Origin: Chlamydia crocodili
GTDB taxonomy: Bacteria; Chlamydiota; Chlamydiia; Chlamydiales; Chlamydiaceae
Reading direction: 5' to 3'
Length of the DNA stretch: 64,000 bases
Assembly: GCF_018343815.1 (NCBI RefSeq)
Contig: NZ_CP060791.1
Span: 824,113 to 888,112 of the forward strand
Shown here: in pieces, positions 9,751 through 17,397 of the stretch
Position numbering within the stretch: position 1 is the stretch's first letter
Layout: each line of letters begins with the position of its first letter
Translations under genes and position numbers: made by a program
The notes under the pieces: generated by a model
Database searches by the model: none
Told to the model about the DNA's origin: nothing
What the model saw: the letters and a program-made list of their open reading frames with translations, nothing else

Positions 9751-10745
9751 TTAAAATAACTCAGAGTTTTAAGCCTTATACGTTGATCCCAGGAACATTT
9801 ATGCCTATTCCAGGATCTGAGCTTTATGCTCAGATATTCCCTACGTTATGGCGTGTATTTTCAGCTTCTCATGAACTTCTTAATGAAGGTTACGTAGACG
9901 CTCAGGGACCTTTAAAACGCTTTGCTGTTTTCCAAGATTTGCATCGTGGAGGTTTAACTGTTGCTTCTGAGCAGTATAAATACTACATTCTTCCTTCCGG
10001 GGAAAAGGTAGATTCTTTGAAAGGGCATCTACCCTGTGCAGATTCCGCAGAACCCCTACTTTCTTTAGGGGTATATAAACACGCAGATCTACATAAGATT
10101 CGCTATCGCAGGGATCTAAAAGAGGTTCTTCCTTTATTGCTACGACTTAGTTCTCTTACTCCCGCTTCTTCAAGAGGTGAGGAGTATTTAAAGAAGGGAA
10201 GTGGGATCTTATTCGTTGATGCTTATGAAAAGATTCAAGCAAGAAAGAAGATGGAGATCTATTCAGCATTATCTTCTTTATATCTCGCAGGGTTTTCTGA
10301 GAATCTTTTGCCCAGGGTATACGATACTGAATATCAGGGAATTCTTAATGAGCTTCCTGAAAAAACTATACGCGAGAATATTCCTTTTGCATTGCTTGTC
10401 TATAGCATGGCTATGCTGCGTGATCTCTTTATTTTTCGTGATCGAGAAATTGTAGAAATCCTTCCCTCCTTACCTCCAGAGTTTCCCTGTGGGAGGTTCG
10501 TCAATGTGTATCTTCAGGGAATAGGAAAGTTCTCTTTGGAGTGGAGTAAAAAGACAATCCGTCGTGTTTGTTTGTATGCTCAGGAAGCAACGCCTCTACT
10601 TTTAGGTTTCTCTCCAGAATTATCTCATTGTCGTTTACGACAATGGGAAAAGAAGCAGCTAGTAAATTCTTCTAAGATTTGCTTAGGAGAAAGTATGGAG
10701 ATAAAAGCAGGAACTACGTATTTATGGGATTGTTTCCATAAGTAA
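9747..10745 (+). CDS. Conserved chlamydial hypothetical protein upstream of glgB
   Basis: A 332-aa protein of unknown function. It appears to be the counterpart of the conserved hypothetical gene that precedes glgB in other chlamydiae (CT865 in C. trachomatis, from memory). No signal peptide, transmembrane segment or catalytic motif is evident. The sequence is soluble with mixed alpha/beta character; segments such as SLGVYKHADLHKIRYRRDLKE suggest a folded cytoplasmic protein. The ATG overlaps the mtaB stop by four bases, and glgB starts 12 bases after its stop, so it sits in the middle of a probable mtaB-orf-glgB operon. Location suggests, but does not show, a link to glycogen metabolism. Confidence 0.85.
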   Translation: MIKITQSFKPYTLIPGTFMPIPGSELYAQIFPTLWRVFSASHELLNEGYVDAQGPLKRFAVFQDLHRGGLTVASEQYKYYILPSGEKVDSLKGHLPCADSAEPLLSLGVYKHADLHKIRYRRDLKEVLPLLLRLSSLTPASSRGEEYLKKGSGILFVDAYEKIQARKKMEIYSALSSLYLAGFSENLLPRVYDTEYQGILNELPEKTIRENIPFALLVYSMAMLRDLFIFRDREIVEILPSLPPEFPCGRFVNVYLQGIGKFSLEWSKKTIRRVCLYAQEATPLLLGFSPELSHCRLRQWEKKQLVNSSKICLGESMEIKAGTTYLWDCFHK

Positions 10746-10757
10746 GATAGTTTCCTG

Positions 10758-12923
10758 ATGGTCGAGAGGATTTTAAATTCTGAAGATATTTCCTTATTAA
10801 TTTCTGGCAGGCAAAGTAATCCTCATAAGTTTCTAGGGATTATTTCTGAAAGTTCTTCACAAGATAGAATCATTCTTTTTCGACCTGGAGCACATTCTGT
10901 AGCTGTGGAGCTTCAAGGAAATATCGAGCATGCTACACATCATCATTCAGGAATATTTTCTCTAGCTACTCCTAAGGGGACTCTCCCTCATGATTATCGT
11001 ATTTATCATCAAAATGGCTTATTAGCTCACGATCCCTATGCTTTTTCTCCTTTATGGGGAGAGATGGACTCCTTTTTATTTCATCAGGGTACACACTATA
11101 AAATTTATGAGCATATGGGAGCTATTCCTTGTGATGTTCGAGGAATTTCAGGAGTGCTTTTCGTTGTATGGGCTCCCCATGCACAACGTGTTTCTGTAAT
11201 TGGAGATTTTAACTATTGGAATGGTTTGGTTAATCCTTTACGTAAGGTTTCTAATTCTGGAGTTTGGGAATTATTTATTCCTGGTCTTGATGAAGGAACG
11301 CTGTATAAGTGGGAAATTATTAGTCCTTCCGGAGAAATTCTTATCAAAACTGATCCTTACGGGAAAGGTTTTGATATCCCTCCCCAAGTTACATCACGAG
11401 TTGTAAATAGCGATCGCTATACATGGCACGATACAGAATGGATGGAAAGCCGTAGCAATGCAAAGGACCAACCTTTAGCTATTTACGAGGTGCATGTGGG
11501 CTCTTGGCAATGGGATGATGGTAGACCTCTAGGTTATCGAGAACTAGCGAAGAGATTGGCCCAATATTGTAAAGAAATGCACTATACGCATGTTGAGCTA
11601 TTGCCAATTACGGAGCATCCTTTAAATGAGTCTTGGGGTTATCAGGTAACGGGATACTATGCACCTACGTGGCGGTATGGATCTTTCCAAGATTTTCAAT
11701 TTTTTGTGGACCATCTCCATAGTGAGGGTATTGGCGTAATTTTAGATTGGGTGCCAGGTCATTTTCCTACAGATTCTTTTGCTTTAGCTTCTTTCGATGG
11801 GGAAGCTCTTTATGAATCGGTAGATCATAAAGAACCCTTACATCCCCATTGGCATACTTATACTTTCGATTATCGCTGTAGTGAGGTTGTGAACTTCCTT
11901 TTAGGAAGTGCTTTGTTTTGGCTAGATAAAATGCATATCGACGGTTTACGTGTGGATGCTGTGACCTCGATGCTATATTTAGACTATGGGAGAAAAGAAG
12001 GTGAGTGGTCCCCAAATATTTATGGGGGAAAAGAAAATCTTGATGCTATTGAATTTATTAAACATTTTAACTCTGTAGTGCATAGAGAATTTCCTGGAGT
12101 GTTGACGTTTGCCGAAGAGTCTACAGATTTTCCTAAGGTTACAGAATCCGTAAATTCTGGAGGTTTAGGATTTGATTATAAATGGAATTTAGGATGGATG
12201 CACGATACGTTTCGCTATATCAAAGTGGATCCTTTATTCCGTTCTTATCATCATAATGATCTGACATTTAGTCTATGGTATGCCTTTAATGAAAGATACC
12301 TTCTGCCTCTCTCTCACGATGAAGTTGTTCACGGTAAGGGAAGCCTATTACAAAAAATCTCCGGAGATACTTGGACAAAATTTGCCCATATGCGTTTGTT
12401 GCTAAGCTATCAATTATGTCAGCCAGGGAAAAAACTCGTATTTATGGGAGGGGAATTTGCCCAATGGAGAGAGTGGTCTCCCGATAGCCCTCTAGATTGG
12501 CATTTATTAGACAATCCTTATCACGCATCTTTGCATAAATGTGTAGCCAAGATGAACGCTTTATACTGTGATCTTCCCTACTTTTGGAAAGGAGATGGTA
12601 AACAAGAGTCTTTCCTCTGGGTAGATTTTAAAGATACCGAAAATAATGTAATTTCTTATTACAGGTTTTCAGGAGAGGATCGTAGTAGTGCATTACTCTG
12701 CATTCACCATTTTAGCTCAGGATATTTTCCTTCCTATGTTTTACACTGCCAAGGCATTAAAACATGTAAGTTGCTCTTTAATAGTGATGATATAAGTTTT
12801 GGTGGCTCAGGAAAAGGCAATCGCTTGCCTATACTCTGTATAGATCATGACTTTCCTTGGGGAATCGCTATAGAGCTTCCCCCTCTAGCAACTTTAATTT
12901 TTCAAGTTGTCTTTTCAAAATAA
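10758..12923 (+). CDS. glgB: 1,4-alpha-glucan branching enzyme
   Basis: Introduces alpha-1,6 branches into glycogen; glycoside hydrolase family 13. The 721-aa length is typical. Domains in order: an N-terminal beta-sandwich (about 1-105), a CBM48 domain (about 110-215, with FVVWAPHAQRVSVIGDFNYW), the catalytic TIM barrel and a C-terminal beta domain. Catalytic residues are visible: nucleophile Asp400 in DGLRVDAV, acid/base Glu453 in FAEES and transition-state stabiliser Asp521 in LSHDEVVHG. The barrel also carries the branching-enzyme motif ELLPITEHPLNESWGYQ. It is the last gene of the mtaB operon. No hairpin terminator is visible before the AT-rich gap that follows. Confidence 0.96.
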   Translation: MVERILNSEDISLLISGRQSNPHKFLGIISESSSQDRIILFRPGAHSVAVELQGNIEHATHHHSGIFSLATPKGTLPHDYRIYHQNGLLAHDPYAFSPLWGEMDSFLFHQGTHYKIYEHMGAIPCDVRGISGVLFVVWAPHAQRVSVIGDFNYWNGLVNPLRKVSNSGVWELFIPGLDEGTLYKWEIISPSGEILIKTDPYGKGFDIPPQVTSRVVNSDRYTWHDTEWMESRSNAKDQPLAIYEVHVGSWQWDDGRPLGYRELAKRLAQYCKEMHYTHVELLPITEHPLNESWGYQVTGYYAPTWRYGSFQDFQFFVDHLHSEGIGVILDWVPGHFPTDSFALASFDGEALYESVDHKEPLHPHWHTYTFDYRCSEVVNFLLGSALFWLDKMHIDGLRVDAVTSMLYLDYGRKEGEWSPNIYGGKENLDAIEFIKHFNSVVHREFPGVLTFAEESTDFPKVTESVNSGGLGFDYKWNLGWMHDTFRYIKVDPLFRSYHHNDLTFSLWYAFNERYLLPLSHDEVVHGKGSLLQKISGDTWTKFAHMRLLLSYQLCQPGKKLVFMGGEFAQWREWSPDSPLDWHLLDNPYHASLHKCVAKMNALYCDLPYFWKGDGKQESFLWVDFKDTENNVISYYRFSGEDRSSALLCIHHFSSGYFPSYVLHCQGIKTCKLLFNSDDISFGGSGKGNRLPILCIDHDFPWGIAIELPPLATLIFQVVFSK

Positions 12924-13000
12924 GACGTTTTTATTTTTTAATTATATTTAAATAATTTTCATTGATTTTGTTGCGTTTTATTTAATTAATTGGTCAATGT

Positions 13001-13026
13001 TTGATATCTGAATTTGTGATTATAAT
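13001..13026 (+). promoter_or_regulatory. Candidate promoter for the 591-aa membrane protein
   Basis: A perfect TATAAT at 13021-13026 is preceded by TTGATA at 13001-13006. The spacer is only 14 nt, which is short for a sigma66-type promoter, so the -10 match carries most of the weight. The ATG lies 37 nt downstream of the -10 box. Confidence 0.4.
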
Positions 13027-13063
13027 TAATTAACAACGAATTTTATTTTTTGTTTTTTAATTT

Positions 13064-14839
13064 ATGTCAGTTTCTAAAGTTCCAGGCGATGATCATAGAC
13101 GTTCCGGGCTTATAAGAGCGGGAGCTTCCCCTCAAGTATCTCAGGGTAATACGGTAGGTGCACACCTACACCGTCCTATGCGTATTGAAAATACAGCTAT
13201 GGATAAGAGGAGATTTTCTCATTCTGTAGGGTTGCTAGCGGGATTGATGGTCTTTGCCTTAGCTATGGTTATCGTTGTTGTGGCTTTGACATGTTTAGCT
13301 CCTGGAGTTCCTCAAGGTATTGTATTAGCGTTAGCTTTATCTGGGGTATCTCTAGGTGGCTTTGCAGTTATGAAAAACGTGGTTAATAAGGTTCGGGATC
13401 TTTTCGCTCCTAAAATGTCAGAGAGGCAGAGGTTAAAAAGTGCTGCAGGTGTAGGGCTTGGATTTACTGGATTAGGATTGGCTATGAAAGTAGGTGCGAG
13501 TTTCATTCCTGGAGGGTACGGAGGTGTCGTCGGGAACCTGGGAGGAGCTGCGTATTCTAAAGGCAGCCAGTCGGGATTCGCAAGTATCACGCATTACATA
13601 TATGTAAAGTTTTCCCGTTCTGAAAAAGCTGCTTCTGGAGAGCCTTTATCGCGTATAGAGATTATGCAAGAGGCTAAGAAGCTACATCGCATCAGCTTAA
13701 GTCTTTTAGTAATAGGTACTGGTTTTGTGATTTTGGGGGTAGCCCTTGCTATCGTGGGTACTATTCTTTTGGGGGGAGCACCTGCTACAGCTTTGATTGT
13801 TCTCGCTCCTCCTTTTATTTCTATAGGAATAGGATTAATTCTTCAGACGTTATTGCATAGTAGCATTGGGAAATGGAAGAGCTTTTTAGAAGCGCAAAAA
13901 GGTCAGATGCTTTTTGCCGATACAGGGTTAAAAAACATTCGTAATGAAGATATAGCTGTAAAAGAGCTTGTTGAAGAGCCGTTAGAAGAGATTTCTAGGA
14001 AAGAGATTGAGATAGAAGAAGAGAAGGTTTCTACCGTTGAGAATCCTGAAGAGATTTTCGAAAATAAGAGAATTACCGCTGAGGAAGTGGATAAACGTTT
14101 ATCTCTAACTCCCAGACAAAAGGTGATATTTGCTTTATCTGTATTGCTCGTCCTTGCGGGGTTGGCTGCTGTCGTTGCTGCAGGATTTGCAGGATTGCCT
14201 GCATTGCAAGTACTTCTTATTGCTGCTGTAGGTTCTTCGGTTGCTTCTACAGTATTGCCTATGGCCTCTTCAGGTTTGGTTTATAATGTATTTCAATGTA
14301 AGTCCCGATTAAGCATTGCTAAACTGCGTTGGAAAGAGGCCAGGGCCAAATCAAAATTTGCAAAACGCATAGCCAATGCTTCGGATCTCCCTAAAGCAGA
14401 TATTGATAAAGCTTGGCTACATGTTGGGAAAGATACGATTCTTGAAACTGATCGTGCTATTCGTGAAGAAATTACCGCTTTTGAAAAAGGTCGTGGTGTT
14501 AATAGTGTGATCGTTGCGGGAATTTTTATTGCTACAGGTGTCGGAGTCATGCTCCTTACTCTGATTCCTGCATTAGCTCCGATTATTGCCGGAGTATTGG
14601 CGATCGGTTCAACGTTAGTTACGATTGGAGCTGCTATGTATTTACAAAAGCTTACGGCATGGCTCTATGATCAGCTAGTTATGCTAAGAGAGCGTTTACG
14701 TTCACGAAGAACCTATCTAAATGATATTTCTGGAAAATTACAAATCTCTACAGAAGATCTCGTTGTTGATGCGAACTTTGATGATTTTGATCTTGAGGTT
14801 GGAGATGACGATGTGTTTGCCGATGCTTTCGAAGAATAA
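13064..14839 (+). CDS. Multi-hairpin membrane protein, possible inclusion membrane protein
   Basis: I do not recognise a named family. The 591-aa protein has four paired hydrophobic stretches, each pair separated by a short turn: about 53-77/83-105, 209-236/241-264, 353-376/380-404 and 481-502/505-527. Each pair resembles the bilobed Inc domain, so the protein looks like an Inc-type module repeated four times, or a polytopic membrane protein with eight helices. Between pairs two and three lies an acidic linker (295-345) rich in Glu, and the extreme C terminus is strongly acidic (567-591). The N terminus is soluble, basic and has no signal peptide. It stands between glgB and the phosphotyrosine-motif protein, both on the same strand. 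Function unknown; inclusion-membrane placement is inference. Confidence 0.75.
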   Translation: MSVSKVPGDDHRRSGLIRAGASPQVSQGNTVGAHLHRPMRIENTAMDKRRFSHSVGLLAGLMVFALAMVIVVVALTCLAPGVPQGIVLALALSGVSLGGFAVMKNVVNKVRDLFAPKMSERQRLKSAAGVGLGFTGLGLAMKVGASFIPGGYGGVVGNLGGAAYSKGSQSGFASITHYIYVKFSRSEKAASGEPLSRIEIMQEAKKLHRISLSLLVIGTGFVILGVALAIVGTILLGGAPATALIVLAPPFISIGIGLILQTLLHSSIGKWKSFLEAQKGQMLFADTGLKNIRNEDIAVKELVEEPLEEISRKEIEIEEEKVSTVENPEEIFENKRITAEEVDKRLSLTPRQKVIFALSVLLVLAGLAAVVAAGFAGLPALQVLLIAAVGSSVASTVLPMASSGLVYNVFQCKSRLSIAKLRWKEARAKSKFAKRIANASDLPKADIDKAWLHVGKDTILETDRAIREEITAFEKGRGVNSVIVAGIFIATGVGVMLLTLIPALAPIIAGVLAIGSTLVTIGAAMYLQKLTAWLYDQLVMLRERLRSRRTYLNDISGKLQISTEDLVVDANFDDFDLEVGDDDVFADAFEE

Positions 14840-15043
14840 ACTCTTGTCTGTTTGTGACTTGCGTTAAAAATATACTAGATCTTTTCTTTTCTCTCTTTGT
14901 TATTGTAAATAGGTAATCCTTTTATATTTAATTATTATTTAAAAATAAATGTGCCGTCTTTGTTTTGTTAATTTTTAAAAAGTTGATAAAATTAAAATTA
15001 TAATAATTTAATTTTTTAGATTTAATATAAAAGAGGCACGAAT

Positions 15044-17344
15044 ATGGCTGGGGTAAGCGGAATTGGAGGTGGCGGTGGGCCAGGAAAAATCCCTCCTCAT
15101 GGCAATGATGATGATAAAAAATCTGGATCAGCCAGTTTCGGAGGCCATAATATAGTTTATGGGGATGGTAATCACTCTAGATCAAGCAGCTCGAGTAGTG
15201 ATAGCTCAATAGAGGAAAGAACTCGTATGCTCATGGAGAGTGGTTTTCAAGTGCTTACTCCTGAAGAGGTAGAAGAAACTCAGAGATCATCTATTTCTCC
15301 AGAAGGAACATCAAAACCTGGCTTCTTTTCTCGTATATGGTCAGCTGTTAAGGGGATATTCACAGGTGGGAAAAAGAGTGAAGAAACTCAAAAGCCTATG
15401 GAAATTTCCTCACCTATCATTCCGGGATATAAACAGCATGGGGTGCGTCTTCCTGAAGCTCGAGCAATGCAAGCATATTGGAATCAAAGTTCTCAAGATA
15501 GTTCTTCAATAGATTCTACAGACACAACAATAGAAGTAGATACTGGAGATACAGATGTTACGGATGTGACTGATGAAGTTCCTGTAGGGCGTCTAGTAGA
15601 TATTGATACAGAAGATAGCTCCAGAGCTTCTACATCCTCAGTAAGATCCGGTGCTAGTGGATTAGCAGCTCGTGTTCGTGGTTGGTGGGATTACGCCACT
15701 AGGAAACAGGAGTCCCCTGCCGATGGAGTTACCGGTATGACTCTTGGTGAGTTAGTCGATATGGTCAGAACGTATGATCGGATGATTGCCGAAACGGACA
15801 ATAAAAAAGAGCAGAAGGAGTTCACCAAGTACCGTGATGCATATCAAGCTCGTGTTAATGAGATGTTGAGTGCAGGAGCTAGCTCACTTACAGATAGGTT
15901 CAATCCGTTAGACGACTCTATTGATACAAGTAGGTCTTCTTCTAAAAAGTATAACGATGGCGTTGGAGAAGCTGTATTTTTAGATATGGATACAGATTTA
16001 TCCAGTGTATTTGAAGAAGTGCTTTTAGATGATGTAGAAAAGGGCGATGATGCCGATAGTATCTTAGGAGATATCAGTCCTGAAGCAAAACGAGTACTAG
16101 AAGAAGCTAATAAACTGCGTTTACAATTTGACGCAGGAATATCCGAAAGCGTAACACCTACATTAAGAGAGCGTATTAAAGCTGCTCTTGAGAAGTTGCG
16201 TCAAGGGATTATCAACATACTTACCATTATTAAACTTAACTTGGTAGCTCTAGCGCGTTTAGTAAGAAAAGGTCTTCGATCTCTTGGAGAGCTTGTAAAG
16301 CGCTGTTGCGTTCGTAAACACGGTCATTATAGCTTCCTCCCCGGAGATCAAGAGTATGCTGAGGAAGTCGCAAGATTTATTCAGAAACACACCGAATCAG
16401 ACGATCCCTATGATCCCGGCACTCTTATAATTCCTGATTCCATGGTGAACGCTTGGGTAAATGGACAACCTGAGGTTGTTTATATTACTGATGTTAGAGG
16501 AATTCTTGGTCATGAAATTGTGAGAACTCGAGTTAATGATCGTGAAGGGATGTACGAGATAATCGGTGCTAGCTGGTTGCCATATGGGAATACTGGCTAT
16601 GAGGATATGCGTCCTGTTTTACCAGACAATCATCCAAATGATACAGATTATGAAAATATGGCAGGACGTCCTGATCCCGAAGGTCTTTATACAAGAGTAA
16701 ATAGAAATCGTAACATCGGTGGATCTATATACGATAAGATAAGAGGGAGTCGTCGTAAAAAAGATGAAGAACACATTTATGATCTTCCAAGTCTTCAAAA
16801 TAGAATGTCCATAAAACGTGGTGACGATGACAACAATATTTATGACATGCCACGACCTGGTGCTGATGGTACGCCGATAAGCTCATCAAGAAGAGGAACT
16901 CAGGATAATGTCTATGATGCTCCAAGAACTGGGCCTGAGATATTTAATCAGATTTATGATGATGGCTATATGGTTCCAGACGATCAATTAGGATTTGCTC
17001 TTGGAGTGACTCCAGGATTTGGAAATGGCGTAGGAGCAGTTTCTTTTGCAGAACAAATTGATAATTTAATTGAAGAAACTAGAATGAGAGCAGAGGGCGC
17101 TACAAATCGTGGTCCTTTACCTTCTGTTCCTGTACCTCCAATATTTGATCCTCGAGCTAATCGTCCTTTACCTCCTAGACCTGAGGGACCTTATGATCCT
17201 AACACTAACCGTCCTTTGCCTGTGCCTCCTCCTTTGCAAAACCCCCCAGAGACTCCTTATGGAAGTGGTAGAATGATGCAGATGATGAGACTAGTACAAG
17301 AGAGGGCAAAAATTTTTAGAGATCAACGTAAGGATAAGCAGTAA
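15044..17344 (+). CDS. Candidate secreted effector with SH2- and SH3-docking motifs
   Basis: A 766-aa, largely disordered, hydrophilic protein without a signal peptide. The start is fixed by GAGG seven bases before ATG. The N-terminal 60 residues are Gly-, Asp- and Ser-rich, typical of type III secretion starts. Amphipathic basic helices are suggested at 93-109 (FFSRIWSAVKGIF), 206-221 and 376-425. The C-terminal part has a dense tyrosine-motif array: YEDM (519), YENM (536), YDKI (563), YDLP (579), YDMP (600), YDAP (624), YDDG (638) and YMVP (642). Two class-I SH3 motifs follow, RPLPPRP (707-713) and RPLPVPP (723-729). YDxP is the CRK/CRKL SH2 docking motif, YxxM that of PI3K p85, YxN that of GRB2. 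Secretion, phosphorylation and host binding are inferred. It is not Tarp by sequence; TepP is only a functional parallel. Confidence 0.75.
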   Translation: MAGVSGIGGGGGPGKIPPHGNDDDKKSGSASFGGHNIVYGDGNHSRSSSSSSDSSIEERTRMLMESGFQVLTPEEVEETQRSSISPEGTSKPGFFSRIWSAVKGIFTGGKKSEETQKPMEISSPIIPGYKQHGVRLPEARAMQAYWNQSSQDSSSIDSTDTTIEVDTGDTDVTDVTDEVPVGRLVDIDTEDSSRASTSSVRSGASGLAARVRGWWDYATRKQESPADGVTGMTLGELVDMVRTYDRMIAETDNKKEQKEFTKYRDAYQARVNEMLSAGASSLTDRFNPLDDSIDTSRSSSKKYNDGVGEAVFLDMDTDLSSVFEEVLLDDVEKGDDADSILGDISPEAKRVLEEANKLRLQFDAGISESVTPTLRERIKAALEKLRQGIINILTIIKLNLVALARLVRKGLRSLGELVKRCCVRKHGHYSFLPGDQEYAEEVARFIQKHTESDDPYDPGTLIIPDSMVNAWVNGQPEVVYITDVRGILGHEIVRTRVNDREGMYEIIGASWLPYGNTGYEDMRPVLPDNHPNDTDYENMAGRPDPEGLYTRVNRNRNIGGSIYDKIRGSRRKKDEEHIYDLPSLQNRMSIKRGDDDNNIYDMPRPGADGTPISSSRRGTQDNVYDAPRTGPEIFNQIYDDGYMVPDDQLGFALGVTPGFGNGVGAVSFAEQIDNLIEETRMRAEGATNRGPLPSVPVPPIFDPRANRPLPPRPEGPYDPNTNRPLPVPPPLQNPPETPYGSGRMMQMMRLVQERAKIFRDQRKDKQ

Positions 17345-17365
17345 GACATCAAGGTGTGCTGGTAA

Positions 17366-17391
17366 AAGGCTATAAAGAGATTTATAGCCTT
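17366..17391. terminator. Bidirectional terminator between converging genes
   Basis: A perfect 11-bp stem (17366-17376 with 17381-17391) with a GAGA loop, followed on the plus strand by ATTTTTTT. It lies between the converging 766-aa effector-like gene and the first E-type pmp gene. On the minus strand only a short T-run follows. Confidence 0.85.
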
Positions 17392-17397
17392 ATTTTT

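Noticed and set aside
16725..16925. Minus-strand ORF within the 766-aa protein gene
   Set aside because: His/Tyr-rich shadow of the tyrosine-motif codons.
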